Source: Actinobacteria bacterium HGW-Actinobacteria-5 (GTDB lineage Bacteria; Actinomycetota; Actinomycetes; Propionibacteriales; Propionibacteriaceae). Taken from it: a DNA stretch of 40,965 nucleotides. Each line of letters opens with the position of its first letter. Within the stretch, counting starts at the first letter, position 1. Location: assembly GCA_002843035.1 (NCBI GenBank), contig PHEV01000020.1, positions 1 through 40,965 of the forward strand. The letters run 5' to 3'. Positions 9,734 through 17,877 of the stretch are shown in pieces. The translations under genes and the position numbers were made by a program. The notes beneath the pieces were generated by a model. It saw only the letters and a program-made list of their open reading frames with translations. It was not told the origin of the DNA and did no database searches.

Positions 9734-9833
9734 ACCGTGCTGCCGGACACCCCGGGTACCCTGCGGCGACGGCTCCGGCGGGTGCGACCGGCCGTTGCGG
9801 CGGGCGCGCCGGCTCACCCGGGCTGACGCGCGC

Positions 9834-10061
9834 TCAGCCAGCGAACGGGCCGGGTTCCTCGCGGTCGTCCGCGTCCTGGTCGAGGTCGTCGTTGAACCGG
9901 GGGTCGTTCTCCCATTCCTCGTTGCGCTGCGCGACCCTGCTCAGGGCCTGCGCCGCCTCCGCGGGGGTCGGGTAGGGCCCGAGCCGGGTGGCGCTGCGGC
10001 AGCCCTCGTAGGGCTCGACCGTGCCGTGGTCGAGGCAGTAGTACCACTCGCCCTGCGCCAT
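9834..10061 (-). CDS. Small conserved actinobacterial protein of unknown function
   Basis: A 75-residue acidic protein starting [20 protein letters not shown], with [20 protein letters not shown] in the middle and an Asp/Glu-rich tail. Similar short proteins with a WYYCL-H-G-VE start and a LGPY-EAA-AL segment occur in many actinobacteria, as I recall, and some pipelines label them SPOR-domain-like. There is no signal peptide or membrane segment. A GGAGG ribosome site lies about 10 bases before the ATG. It is divergent from map, with only 47 bases between the two starts. I cannot assign a function. Confidence 0.8.
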   Translation of the reverse strand: MAQGEWYYCLDHGTVEPYEGCRSATRLGPYPTPAEAAQALSRVAQRNEEWENDPRFNDDLDQDADDREEPGPFAG

Positions 10062-10095
10062 CCGACAGCCTCCGATCGCCCCGGTTGAGGCCCAC

Positions 10096-10101
10096 TATGA
10101 T
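10096..10101 (+). promoter_or_regulatory. -10 element of map
   Basis: TATGAT ends 7 bases before GTG 10109, suggesting transcription starts at the start codon. Confidence 0.55.
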
Positions 10102-10108
10102 CGCGGGA

Positions 10109-10957
10109 GTGACTGCGATCAAGCCTTTCCCGGTGACGCCCATGCGTCGAGTTCCCGCGCACATCGTGCGTCCGGCCTATGTGGGACGCAGCCGCCCCGA
10201 ACATTACGACGGGCCGGACGTGCAGACCGCGGAGACGATCGGGAAGATGCGGGTGGCCGGCCGGATCGCCGCGCAGGCGATGGCCGCCGGCGCCGCGGTG
10301 ATCGCCCCGGGTGTCACCACCGACGAGATCGACCAGGTGGTGCACGACTTCATCGTCGCCCACGATGCCTACCCGTCCACGCTCGGCTATCGGGGCTTCC
10401 CCAAGTCGTGCTGCACCTCGGTCAACGAGGTGATCTGCCACGGCATCCCGGACGCCCGCCCGCTCGAGGACGGCGATCTGGTCAAGATCGACGTGACCGC
10501 CTTCCACGACGGGGTGCACGGGGACAACTGCGCAACCTACTTCTGCGGCGAGGTGGACAAGGAGTCCCGGCTGCTGGCCGAGCGCACGGAGGAGGCCATG
10601 AACCGGGCCATCCGGGCCGTGCGTCCGGGACGCCAGATCAACGTGGTCGGCCGGGTGATCGAGTCGTTCGCGCGCCGCTTCAACTATGGCGTGGTGCGCG
10701 ACTACACCGGCCACGGTGTGCACACGGCCTTCCATTCCGGCCTGGTGGTGCCGCACTACGACGAGCCTGCGGTGGACACGGTGATGGAGGTGGGCATGAC
10801 CTTCACCATCGAGCCGATGCTCGCCATCGGTGACCAGCGCTCGCACGTGTGGGACGACGGCTGGACGGTGGTCACCGACGACCGCAGCCGGGTCGCGCAA
10901 TTCGAGCAGACACTCGTGGTCACTCCGGACGGCGCGGAGATCCTGACCGTCCCCTGA
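10109..10957 (+). CDS. map: Type I methionine aminopeptidase with N-terminal extension (MapB type)
   Basis: The enzyme removes the initiator methionine from new proteins, using two metal ions. The metal ligands are in place: [15 protein letters not shown] (two Asp), [11 protein letters not shown] (His), FTIEPML (Glu) and QFEQTLVV (Glu). The N-terminal extension with [12 protein letters not shown] is typical of actinobacterial MapB (type Ic, binding at the ribosome). From GTG 10109 the protein is 282 residues, close to mycobacterial MapB. This start is preferred because of the TATGAT element 7 bases upstream. ATG 10097, with GAGG 6 bases before it, is the main alternative and adds only four residues. 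It is monocistronic, followed by a hairpin before the convergent lipoprotein gene. Confidence 0.95.
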   Translation: MTAIKPFPVTPMRRVPAHIVRPAYVGRSRPEHYDGPDVQTAETIGKMRVAGRIAAQAMAAGAAVIAPGVTTDEIDQVVHDFIVAHDAYPSTLGYRGFPKSCCTSVNEVICHGIPDARPLEDGDLVKIDVTAFHDGVHGDNCATYFCGEVDKESRLLAERTEEAMNRAIRAVRPGRQINVVGRVIESFARRFNYGVVRDYTGHGVHTAFHSGLVVPHYDEPAVDTVMEVGMTFTIEPMLAIGDQRSHVWDDGWTVVTDDRSRVAQFEQTLVVTPDGAEILTVP

Positions 10958-11120
10958 TCGGGCATCGGCATCGGCAGGAACACGCACCCGGCGCCGCTAC
11001 GCGTTTGGGAAGCGGACGGGATACGGTTGTCGGAGCCGTGGGCTCCACTCCCCCTTCGAAGAACTCTGGAGCCGGCGGTCAGGCCCCGCCAGGCCACCAA
11101 CCCCCCGGTCTACCTGGTGG

Positions 11121-11149
11121 GGCCGCCATCCCGGTCCGGGATGGCGGCC
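11121..11149. terminator. Bidirectional hairpin between map and the lipoprotein gene
   Basis: GGCCGCCATCCCG (11121-11133) pairs perfectly with 11137-11149 over a 3-base loop, giving a 13-bp stem. It abuts the lipoprotein stop codon at 11150. The stretch 10958-11120 before it holds no gene. Confidence 0.75.
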
Positions 11150-12004
11150 TCAACTCTCCAGGCAGGCCAGAGCCTTCCTGGCAGCGGTATCCGCCTTCTT
11201 CGCCGTGATCGGGAAGGAGACGACCGTCGTGCTCTTCGAAGCCGACGAGGGCACGTTCGTGACGAACAGCTCGGTCGCGGGCACGTTCTGGCTGGTGTAG
11301 CCCTGGCTGTTGGCGTGCACCTGCGTGGCGACCGCAACCGTCCACCACTTTCCGTTGGCCCGCACCATCTGCCCGCGCGGATAGGTGATCGCGCCACCGA
11401 CCTGGCCGACCTGCTGCATCCGTTCGAGCAGCGCCGACGACACGGCCTTGCAGGTCGCTCCGGGGGCAAGCGAACCGGTGTAGCTCGCTGGATCATTCGG
11501 CCCGGGCTTCACCTTCGGGAGCGGGAGCTTCTTCGCACAGGCCAGGGCTTTCGCCGCGGCCTCGTTTCCGGTCACGTCGGTGATCCGCCAGGCGAAGGGC
11601 TCGTGCTCGAACTCGTCTTCGTAGGTCGGCCAACTGGTCACGAAGAACTCGTGGCTCTCGATGGTGCCCCCACTGGCCGTGGGCACCCGGGTGACCACAG
11701 CGGCCGTCCACCACGGGGAGTTGGACTTCACCACCGATCCCGCCACGAAGTCGCCGACTCCGCCCATCTGCGCCCAGTCGACCAGCTCGGTCTTCGTGGC
11801 CTTCCGGCAGGTCACCTTCCGGTCCAGCGCACCGGTGTAGGGGTGCAGGGTGCGGTCGTCGGGCTCGGTGGTCCCGGACGGCTCCGGAGCCGGGCTGAAC
11901 GATGGCTGGGTCGCCGGCACCTCGTTCCACACGTTCGCGAAACTGCAGCCGGACAAGAGGACCGCCGTGAGGGCGGCCCCGAGCAGCCGGACCGGGACGC
12001 GCAC
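11150..12004 (-). CDS. Lipoprotein with two copies of one ~100-residue domain
   Basis: I do not recognise the family. From GTG 12004 the protein is 284 residues and begins with a lipoprotein signal: VRVPVR, a hydrophobic stretch and the lipobox LLSGC, with lipidation expected at Cys20. After a Pro/Ser/Thr linker come two related modules of about 100 residues. Both open YTG-L-x-x-x-x-TC and share V-x-SNSPWWTAAVVT or VRANGKWWTVAVAT, then a FFVTSWP or LFVTNVP strand, and end in AxAxKALAC. Each copy keeps two cysteines, which may pair. The GTG start has a TACGCT -10 element 6 bases upstream and gives a normal signal; the longer ATG 12082 frame would bury it. It should sit on the outer face of the membrane. 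Confidence 0.75.
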   Translation of the reverse strand: MRVPVRLLGAALTAVLLSGCSFANVWNEVPATQPSFSPAPEPSGTTEPDDRTLHPYTGALDRKVTCRKATKTELVDWAQMGGVGDFVAGSVVKSNSPWWTAAVVTRVPTASGGTIESHEFFVTSWPTYEDEFEHEPFAWRITDVTGNEAAAKALACAKKLPLPKVKPGPNDPASYTGSLAPGATCKAVSSALLERMQQVGQVGGAITYPRGQMVRANGKWWTVAVATQVHANSQGYTSQNVPATELFVTNVPSSASKSTTVVSFPITAKKADTAARKALACLES

Positions 12005-12010
12005 CCGCCC

Positions 12011-12016
12011 AGCGTA
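12011..12016 (-). promoter_or_regulatory. -10 element of the lipoprotein gene
   Basis: TACGCT on the minus strand ends 6 bases before GTG 12004, which favours that start over the longer frame from 12082. Confidence 0.5.
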
Positions 12017-12187
12017 GAGGCACGCCCGGGGTCGCGCCCCGGCCCGCGACTTCCCGAACGATGTCGTACGCCGGTCGTACATCTGCGGATGGCTGCCCCG
12101 TCGCCTCCATCTGGTCTACGACCGGCTCACCAGGACGAACCTTCGCACCGAGGCCGCGACACTCGCGCGGCGCGCTGAATCCGGTCC

Positions 12188-12349
12188 GTGGTCGGCTTGA
12201 GCGGTCGTGACGAACTTCTGGAGAGTGCGGTCGCGTGGTTCGCCCGGCACGGCATCGGCGATGTCAGCCTGCGCTCGCTCGCCGTCCGGATCGCCGTCGA
12301 GGGCCGCCCGGCGCCTCGCGTCCGTGACAACGGCCACCCCGACGCGTGA
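12188..12349 (+). pseudogene. Remnant of a TetR-family regulator (N-terminal part only)
   Basis: A 53-codon frame from GTG 12188 to TGA 12347. The first ~34 residues (GRDELLESAVAWFARHGI followed by DVSLRSLAVRIA) look like helix 1 and the start of the helix-turn-helix of TetR regulators. After that the usual recognition helix is missing and the sequence turns into unrelated GRPAPRVRDNGHPDA before the stop. An in-frame stop lies three codons before the GTG. It sits just upstream of the DUF6421 gene. Most likely it is what remains after a deletion removed the rest. It is too short to judge with certainty and could be chance similarity. Confidence 0.45.
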
Positions 12350-12358
12350 GAATGCGCC

Positions 12359-13732
12359 ATGACTACCGTCACATCCGACACCTCGACGCTCACGCAGCAT
12401 CCCGCGTGGGTGAAGGTGAAGCAGGCCGCCACCGCGCTCGCGTCGCTGGAGTCCCCGAACGGGGCCATCGACGATGCCGCCTATCACGCCGATGCCCGCA
12501 ACCACGTCGCCGACCTGGCCGCGGGCGTCACCGAGCTGGCCCCGCTGCTCCCGCACGATGCGGCCTACCTCGAGGCGCTCACCCGCGACCTCGCACGCTG
12601 GGCCGACGGCTACTTCAAGGAGCCCGACTTCTACGACTCGCTGGTGCAGTTCCACCCCGAACAGTCCCGGGTCGACGGCCTCGTCCACCTCGTGGCGTTC
12701 CCGATGTACACCCAGAACGGCTCCCGCGACCGGCACATCGAGGCGCTGCTCGTGCAGGTGGTGTGGCCGGACTTCGTCGCCGAGCTGGAGTCCGGCGCCT
12801 ACAACAACGCGGCGTTCGTCCCGATCCAGTTCCTGGACTTCACCGCCGGCTACGACACCAACTCCGCAGTGCTGTTCCCCGAGACGGTAGCGATGCGGGA
12901 GATCCCGCCGTTCACCTGGGGCGGCATCTTCTGCGATCGCGAGGCCGCCCGGTTCCGCCGGGTGGTGCGGGCTGCGGTCGAGGTGACCCGGCTCGACCTG
13001 CCCCCGCTGGCCGCGGAGATGCTGGACGACCAGCGGCTCACCCAGGAGACGTTCGTGATGTGGGACCTGATCCACGACCGCACCCACATGCGCGGCGACC
13101 TGCCGTTCGACCCGTTCATGATCAAGCAGCGGATGCCGTTCTTCCTCTACTCGCTCGAGGAACTGCGCTGCGACCTGACCGCCTTCCGCGAGGCCGTCCG
13201 GATCGAGCGGGAACTGGCCGCGCTTCCGCAACGTTCGCCCGGGCAGGAACAGCTCGCCCGCTACGCGAAGCTGGTGCAGTACGCGGTGATCTTCGACCGG
13301 ATCTTCCGGTTCGCGGTCACCGGGACGCGGGTGCGCAACTACGACGGCCTCGGCGGTCAGCTCCTGTTCGCGTGGCTGCACCAGAAGCGCGTGCTGCACT
13401 GGACCGACACCAAGCTCACCTTCGACTGGGACGAGGTGCCCGACTGCGTCAACGAACTCGGCCAGGAGATCGAGAACCTGTACTGGCGCTCGATCGACCG
13501 TCCGAAGGTCGCCCACTGGCTGGCCGCGTACGCCCTGGTCAGCGGAGTGGTCGAGCCGCACCCCGCCTCGGTCTGGAAGCGCGGCGAGCTGCCGCTGAAG
13601 GGCACGCCGAAGGAACTCACGGACCTGGTGATGGACGACGAGTTCCCGTTGTCGATGTTCTACGAGGCGTTCGAGAAGAAGCTGCGCGACGTGGTCGCGT
13701 CCACCTCGGGGATCACCGGCGCCGACGCGTAA
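12359..13732 (+). CDS. DUF6421 family protein
   Basis: A 457-residue soluble protein matching, from memory, the DUF6421 family of actinobacteria. Conserved stretches include HLVAFPMYTQNG, FTAGYDTNSAVLFPET, FTWGGIFCDREAARFRRV, a histidine-rich LIHDRTHMRGDLPFDPFMIK and RVRNYDGLGGQLLFAWLH. The HDRTH segment and nearby Asp/Glu residues could form a metal site, but no biochemical role is known to me. No signal peptide or membrane helix is visible. The ATG follows the TetR-remnant frame by 9 bases. The upstream -10 is weak (GAGAAT, 5 bases from ATG). The next gene starts 33 bases after its stop. Confidence 0.88.
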   Translation: MTTVTSDTSTLTQHPAWVKVKQAATALASLESPNGAIDDAAYHADARNHVADLAAGVTELAPLLPHDAAYLEALTRDLARWADGYFKEPDFYDSLVQFHPEQSRVDGLVHLVAFPMYTQNGSRDRHIEALLVQVVWPDFVAELESGAYNNAAFVPIQFLDFTAGYDTNSAVLFPETVAMREIPPFTWGGIFCDREAARFRRVVRAAVEVTRLDLPPLAAEMLDDQRLTQETFVMWDLIHDRTHMRGDLPFDPFMIKQRMPFFLYSLEELRCDLTAFREAVRIERELAALPQRSPGQEQLARYAKLVQYAVIFDRIFRFAVTGTRVRNYDGLGGQLLFAWLHQKRVLHWTDTKLTFDWDEVPDCVNELGQEIENLYWRSIDRPKVAHWLAAYALVSGVVEPHPASVWKRGELPLKGTPKELTDLVMDDEFPLSMFYEAFEKKLRDVVASTSGITGADA

Positions 13733-13753
13733 GTCCCGCCTCCGCGAGGGTGC

Positions 13754-13759
13754 CACAAT
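13754..13759 (+). promoter_or_regulatory. Weak -10-like element of the threonine-aldolase gene
   Basis: CACAAT ends 6 bases before GTG 13766. The spacing fits the leaderless pattern of this window, but the hexamer is poor. Read-through from the DUF6421 gene is also possible. Confidence 0.3.
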
Positions 13760-13765
13760 CGTCGG

Positions 13766-14830
13766 GTGCAACTCCACGACACCACCGTGCGCGGCTTCGC
13801 GTCCGACAACTACTCCGGCGTCCATCCCGAGGTCCTGGCAGCGATCGGCGCCGCGAACCAGGGCCACCAGTCGTCCTACGGCAACGACGCCTACACGGCG
13901 CGGCTGCAGGAGGTGGTGCGGCAGCACTTCGGCGAGACCGCGCAGGCGTGGCCGGTGTTCAACGGAACCGGGGCCAACGTCACCGGCCTGCAGTCGGCGC
14001 TGCCCCGCTGGGGCGCGGTGGTGTGCGCTCGCACCGCGCACATCAACGTCGACGAGGGCGGTGCGCCGGAACGGATCGGCGGACTCAAGCTCTATTCCGT
14101 GCCCACTCCGGACGGCAAGCTGACCCCTGACCTTGTCGACACCGAGGCGTGGGGGTTCGGCGACGAGCACAGGGCCCAGCCGCTGGCGCTGTCGATCACC
14201 CAGTCCACCGAGCTGGGCACGGTCTACACCCCGGACGAGATCGCCGCGCTGGCGAGCCACGCGCACGAGCTCGGCATGGTGGTGCACGTGGACGGGGCAC
14301 GGCTGTCGAACGCCGCGGCCAGCCTCGGGCTCCCGCTGCGGGCTTTCACCACTGACGTCGGTGTGGACCTCCTCACTCTCGGCGGCACCAAGAACGGCGC
14401 GCTGGGCGCGGAGGCCGTCGTCGTACTCAACCCGGACGCCGTGCACGGGTTCGTCTACGCACGCAAGTTCAACATGCAGCTGGCCAGCAAGATGCGGTTC
14501 ATCTCCGCGCAGCTGGTCGCGCTGTTCGAAGGCGACCTCTGGCTGCGCAACGCCGGCCACGCCAACGCCATGGCGACCCGGCTCCGCGCCGCCCTCGAAG
14601 GGGTTGCCGGGGTGAAGTTCGCACAGCCGACCCAGGCCAACGGCCTGTTCGTCCGGCTCCCCGATGGGGTCGCGGACGCGGTCCGGCAGCGGTTCGCCTT
14701 CTACGACTGGGACGCCGCGGTCAACGAGGTGCGCTGGATGTGCTCCTTCGACACCACAGAGGCCGACGTCGACACCTTCGCCGCGCTGGTCCGCGAGGCG
14801 GTCGCGGAGGCGTCGCCGGCTACCCGCTGA
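13766..14830 (+). CDS. Low-specificity threonine aldolase-like PLP enzyme
   Basis: A 354-residue fold-type I PLP enzyme of the threonine aldolase / beta-eliminating lyase family, which usually splits threonine or allo-threonine into glycine and acetaldehyde. The start FASDNYSGVHPEVLAAI, the substrate-loop YGNDAYT, the HVDGARLSNAAASL segment with the PLP-contacting Asp, and GGTKNGALGAEAVV with the PLP-binding lysine are all visible. The GTG start has only a weak -10-like element upstream. Its last 11 bases overlap the convergent pdxT, so it lies beside the genes that make its cofactor. The exact substrate cannot be told from sequence. Confidence 0.88.
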   Translation: MQLHDTTVRGFASDNYSGVHPEVLAAIGAANQGHQSSYGNDAYTARLQEVVRQHFGETAQAWPVFNGTGANVTGLQSALPRWGAVVCARTAHINVDEGGAPERIGGLKLYSVPTPDGKLTPDLVDTEAWGFGDEHRAQPLALSITQSTELGTVYTPDEIAALASHAHELGMVVHVDGARLSNAAASLGLPLRAFTTDVGVDLLTLGGTKNGALGAEAVVVLNPDAVHGFVYARKFNMQLASKMRFISAQLVALFEGDLWLRNAGHANAMATRLRAALEGVAGVKFAQPTQANGLFVRLPDGVADAVRQRFAFYDWDAAVNEVRWMCSFDTTEADVDTFAALVREAVAEASPATR

Positions 14831-15446
14831 GGACCGCCCCCCGCCCCCGCGCCCCGGCCTCGCCCGAGGCCGCACGTACGAGGTGGCGATGGAAGGTGGC
14901 GTCCCCGGTGAGTTCGGGGTGGAAGGCGACACCGGTGATCGTGGGCGTGCTCACGCCGACCACCTGGGTGCCGATCCGCGCGATCACCTCGACCCCCGCC
15001 CCGACCGCGGTTACGACGGGCGCCCGGATGAAGGCCGCGCGGATGCGTCCCCGCGTGGTGGCCAGTTCGGTCTCCATCGAGTCGACCTGCGGTCCGAGGG
15101 CATTCCGGCGCACGGCGACGTCGAGCACTCCCAGGGACTGCTGTCCCGGGGCCGGATCGATGATCTGCCTGGCGGCGAGCACCAGCCCGGCACAGGTGGC
15201 CAGGGTCGGGACGCCGCTACGGATCGCGGCGCCGAGCGGCTCGAACAGGCCGAACATCCGCAGCAGCTTGTCGATCGTCGAGGACTCGCCCCCGGGCAGC
15301 ACCAGCGCGTCCACCCGGAACCCGTCGGGACCGGCCAGGTCGGAGGCCGCCCGTACCAGCACGACCCGGGCGCCCACTCGTTCGAGCAGCTCACGGTGCT
15401 CGCGCACGCCTCCCTGGAGTCCGAGCACCCCGACCGTGGCGGGCAT
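14820..15446 (-). CDS. pdxT: Pyridoxal 5'-phosphate synthase glutaminase subunit
   Basis: PdxT releases ammonia from glutamine and passes it to PdxS for pyridoxal phosphate synthesis. The 208-residue protein opens with VGVLGLQGGVREH, has the oxyanion loop LPGGESSTI, the nucleophile Cys85 in TLATCAGLVLAA, and the His-Glu pair in AFHPELT. Its ATG at 15446 overlaps the last base of the pdxS stop, and a GTG at 15449 is an equally close alternative. Translation is clearly coupled to pdxS. The residues before the cysteine read LAT where most homologues have FGT or WGT, a mild change. The stop overlaps the convergent threonine-aldolase gene. Confidence 0.95.
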   Translation of the reverse strand: MPATVGVLGLQGGVREHRELLERVGARVVLVRAASDLAGPDGFRVDALVLPGGESSTIDKLLRMFGLFEPLGAAIRSGVPTLATCAGLVLAARQIIDPAPGQQSLGVLDVAVRRNALGPQVDSMETELATTRGRIRAAFIRAPVVTAVGAGVEVIARIGTQVVGVSTPTITGVAFHPELTGDATFHRHLVRAASGEAGARGRGAVLSG

Positions 15447-16342
15447 CACCAGCCCCGCTCGGCCAGCCGGTGCGGTGCCGGCAGGTCGGCGACGTTGATG
15501 CCGACCATCGCCTCGCCGAGGCCGCGGGATGCCTCGGCGACCACGGCCGGGTCGTCGTAGCGGGCGGTGGCCTTCACGATCGCCGCCGCGCGCGCAGCGG
15601 GGTTGCCGGACTTGAAGATGCCGGAGCCGACGAAGACCCCGTCGGCGCCGAGCTGCATCATCAGCGCCGCATCGGCGGGCGTGGCCACGCCACCGGCGGT
15701 GAACAGCACGACGGGCAGTGCGCCGGTCTCGGCCACCTCCCGCACGATCTCGTAGGGCGCCTGCAGGTTCTTGGCTGCGACGTACAGCTCGTCGGGGTTG
15801 GCCTCGCAGGTCGCCTTCAGCACGGCGATCTCATGCCGGATCGTGCGGATGTGCTTGGTGGCCTCCGACACGTCGCCGGTGCCCGCCTCGCCCTTGGAGC
15901 GGATCATCGCAGCGCCCTCGGCGATCCGGCGCAGGGCCTCGCCGAGATTGGTCGCCCCGCACACGAAGGGGACGGTGAACGCGTGCTTGTCGATGTGGTT
16001 CGCATAGTCGGCCGGGGAGAGCACCTCGGACTCGTCGATGTAGTCGACCTTGAGGTGCTCCAGCACCTGGGCTTCGACGAAGTGCCCGATCCGCGCCTTG
16101 GCCATCACCGGGATCGAGACGGCCTCGATGATCGCGGTGATCAGGTCGGGGTCGCTCATCCGCGCGACGCCGCCCTGGGCGCGGATGTCGGCGGGGACGC
16201 GTTCGAGCGCCATCACCGCGACCGCACCGGCGTCTTCGGCGATCCGGGCCTGCTCTGCGGTGACGACGTCCATGATGACGCCGCCCTTCAGCATGTCGGC
16301 GAGCCCGCGCTTGACCAGCGTCGATCCGGTAACAGTCGTCAT
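15446..16342 (-). CDS. pdxS: Pyridoxal 5'-phosphate synthase lyase subunit
   Basis: PdxS condenses ribose 5-phosphate, glyceraldehyde 3-phosphate and ammonia to pyridoxal phosphate, working as a dodecamer with PdxT. The 298-residue protein is highly conserved: [37 protein letters not shown], the two catalytic lysines at 82 ([10 protein letters not shown]) and 150 ([12 protein letters not shown]), and the C-terminal [11 protein letters not shown]. The usual start is ATG 16342, giving the family length. An in-frame ATG at 16372 adds ten residues and mirrors the start context of pdxR, so it deserves a check. Transcribed divergently from pdxR, the likely regulator, across a repeat-rich region. 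Confidence 0.97.
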   Translation of the reverse strand: MTTVTGSTLVKRGLADMLKGGVIMDVVTAEQARIAEDAGAVAVMALERVPADIRAQGGVARMSDPDLITAIIEAVSIPVMAKARIGHFVEAQVLEHLKVDYIDESEVLSPADYANHIDKHAFTVPFVCGATNLGEALRRIAEGAAMIRSKGEAGTGDVSEATKHIRTIRHEIAVLKATCEANPDELYVAAKNLQAPYEIVREVAETGALPVVLFTAGGVATPADAALMMQLGADGVFVGSGIFKSGNPAARAAAIVKATARYDDPAVVAEASRGLGEAMVGINVADLPAPHRLAERGW

Positions 16343-16353
16343 GGGGAGCAATG

Positions 16354-16422
16354 CTGGCGGCTTTACTGGCATACCGCCAGATCCGGAATAGTCGGCATGT
16401 ATATGGTCCAGTAATCTGGCGG
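16354..16422. promoter_or_regulatory. pdxS/pdxR control region with repeated CTGGCGG elements
   Basis: CTGGCGG occurs at 16354-16360 and 16416-16422 and inverted at 16374-16380. TTACTGG lies at 16363-16369 and inverted at 16408-16414. Longer copies, CATACCGCCAGAT (16370-16382) and ATCTGGCGGCATG (16414-16426), form an imperfect palindrome. TAATCT at 16412-16417 is a -10 element 6 bases before the pdxR ATG. MocR regulators usually bind repeats of this kind between pdxR and pdxS, so these are candidate PdxR sites that would also mask the pdxR promoter. Confidence 0.6.
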
Positions 16423-16423
16423 C

Positions 16424-17833
16424 ATGCGCCGCACCCCGGAGATCACGCTGCCGCTGCGGCTCGACCGCGACAGCCCGGAGCCCCTGCCGGCCCAGCTGGC
16501 TGCCGGCCTGCGCGAGCTGGCCCGGAACGGAGTCCTCGCCCCGGGCGACGCACTGCCCTCCACCCGCGCCCTCGCCGACCACCTGAACGTCTCCCGGGGC
16601 ACTGTCGTCGCCGGTTACGACCAGCTGCTCGCCGAGGGCTACCTGAGCGCGGCCATCGGGCGATCCACCGTGGTGAACCCGCTGCTGCGCCGGGTGCATC
16701 CGCGACGGCCACCAGCACACCGGCCCCCGCCGACCGAGACCGCGTCCCGCTACGACCTCCGGCCCGGCCTGCCCTGGCCCGACGAGGTCGTGGGTGCCGC
16801 CTGGAAGGCGGCGTGGCGGCAGGCGAGCGCGACCCCTGCCAGCCGACCCGCGCCCGTGCTCGGGCTTCCCGAGCTGCGCGTGGCCTGGGCCGACCACCTG
16901 CGCCTGATGCGGGCGGTGATCGCGGACCCCGGCCAGATCGTGGTGACCGGCGGGGGCAGGGAAGGCCTCGCGCTGGGGTTGCTCGCGCTCGCCGGGGGGC
17001 GACCGCTGCGGGTCGCGGTCGAGGAGCCGGGCTACCCCTCCCTGCGGCGGGTGCCGCCGCGGTTCGGGGCGACGCTGATGCCGCTGCCGGTCGACGCGAA
17101 GGGCCTCCGGGTGACCGACCTGCCCGTCGGGCGGGACGCCCCCGACGTGCTCCTGGTCACACCCAGCCACCAGTACCCGCTGGGCGGCTCGCTCCCGGTT
17201 GACCGGCGCCAGGCACTGCTCGACTGGGCCCGGGCGAACCGGGTCGTGATCGTCGAGGACGACTACGACTCCGAACTCCGATACACCTCGCAGCCCCTGC
17301 CCGCGCTGGCCGCGCTCGACGATCCCGAGGAGGGCAACGTCGTCCTCCTCGGCACCTTGTCGAAGACGCTCACGCCCACGCTGGCGATGGGCTTCCTCGT
17401 GGTCCCCGGCCGGCTGGTGCCGGCGTTCGCGTCGACCCGGCGCGACCTCGGCCAGCCGGCGAGCCTGGTCGCGCAACACGCGATCGCCGCCTACCTGCGG
17501 GCGGGGGCGCTGCGCGCGCACACCCAGCGGATGCGCAACCTGTACCGTCGCCGCCGCGGCCTGGTCGTCGCCGCGCTGGCCGACCTCCCCGGTGCGACCG
17601 TGTTTCCGATGGACGGCGGGCTGCACGCCGTGGTGCAGACGGATCGTCCGGAGGCCGAGCTGGTCGCGTCGCTGGCCGCGTCCGGTGTCCGGGTGAGCGC
17701 ACTGTCGGACTACTGGTCGGGTCCGACCACGCGTCGCGGCATCGTGTTCGGCTTCGGTGCCGTCAGCGAGCCGGACCTGGCCGCGGCCCTCGACATCATC
17801 GCCGGACTGCTGCGCGCGAGCCCGGCCCGCTGA
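16424..17833 (+). CDS. pdxR: MocR-type transcriptional regulator of PLP synthesis
   Basis: A 469-residue fusion of a GntR-type DNA-binding domain with an aminotransferase-like PLP domain. Residues ~10-85 hold the winged helix ([19 protein letters not shown], then [20 protein letters not shown]). The aminotransferase half follows, with [34 protein letters not shown], and the PLP lysine in [19 protein letters not shown]. Such proteins sense pyridoxal phosphate and activate or repress pdxST. Divergent position next to pdxS supports this role, but other MocR targets cannot be excluded. The ATG has a TAATCT -10 element 6 bases upstream and no ribosome site, so it is probably leaderless. Confidence 0.92.
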   Translation: MRRTPEITLPLRLDRDSPEPLPAQLAAGLRELARNGVLAPGDALPSTRALADHLNVSRGTVVAGYDQLLAEGYLSAAIGRSTVVNPLLRRVHPRRPPAHRPPPTETASRYDLRPGLPWPDEVVGAAWKAAWRQASATPASRPAPVLGLPELRVAWADHLRLMRAVIADPGQIVVTGGGREGLALGLLALAGGRPLRVAVEEPGYPSLRRVPPRFGATLMPLPVDAKGLRVTDLPVGRDAPDVLLVTPSHQYPLGGSLPVDRRQALLDWARANRVVIVEDDYDSELRYTSQPLPALAALDDPEEGNVVLLGTLSKTLTPTLAMGFLVVPGRLVPAFASTRRDLGQPASLVAQHAIAAYLRAGALRAHTQRMRNLYRRRRGLVVAALADLPGATVFPMDGGLHAVVQTDRPEAELVASLAASGVRVSALSDYWSGPTTRRGIVFGFGAVSEPDLAAALDIIAGLLRASPAR

Positions 17834-17877
17834 GCCGCGGCACGCCTCCGGTACTCACGGGAGCCCCGCGGGCTCAG
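17830..17877. terminator. Imperfect hairpin spanning the pdxR and panB stop codons
   Basis: CTGAGCCGCGG (17830-17840) pairs with CCGCGGGCTCAG (17866-17877) with one bulged base. CTCC and GGAG can pair inside the loop. It contains both stop codons of the convergent pair and may terminate in both directions. Confidence 0.4.

Noticed and set aside
12116-14932. A 938-codon minus-strand open frame
   Set aside because: It lies opposite the DUF6421 and threonine-aldolase genes, which show conserved motifs; the minus frame shows none. Stop codons are rare in shadow frames of GC-rich DNA.
15446-17626. pdxS as a 726-residue fusion protein
   Set aside because: The extra N-terminal part is the shadow of pdxR; the conserved PdxS sequence begins at ATG 16342.
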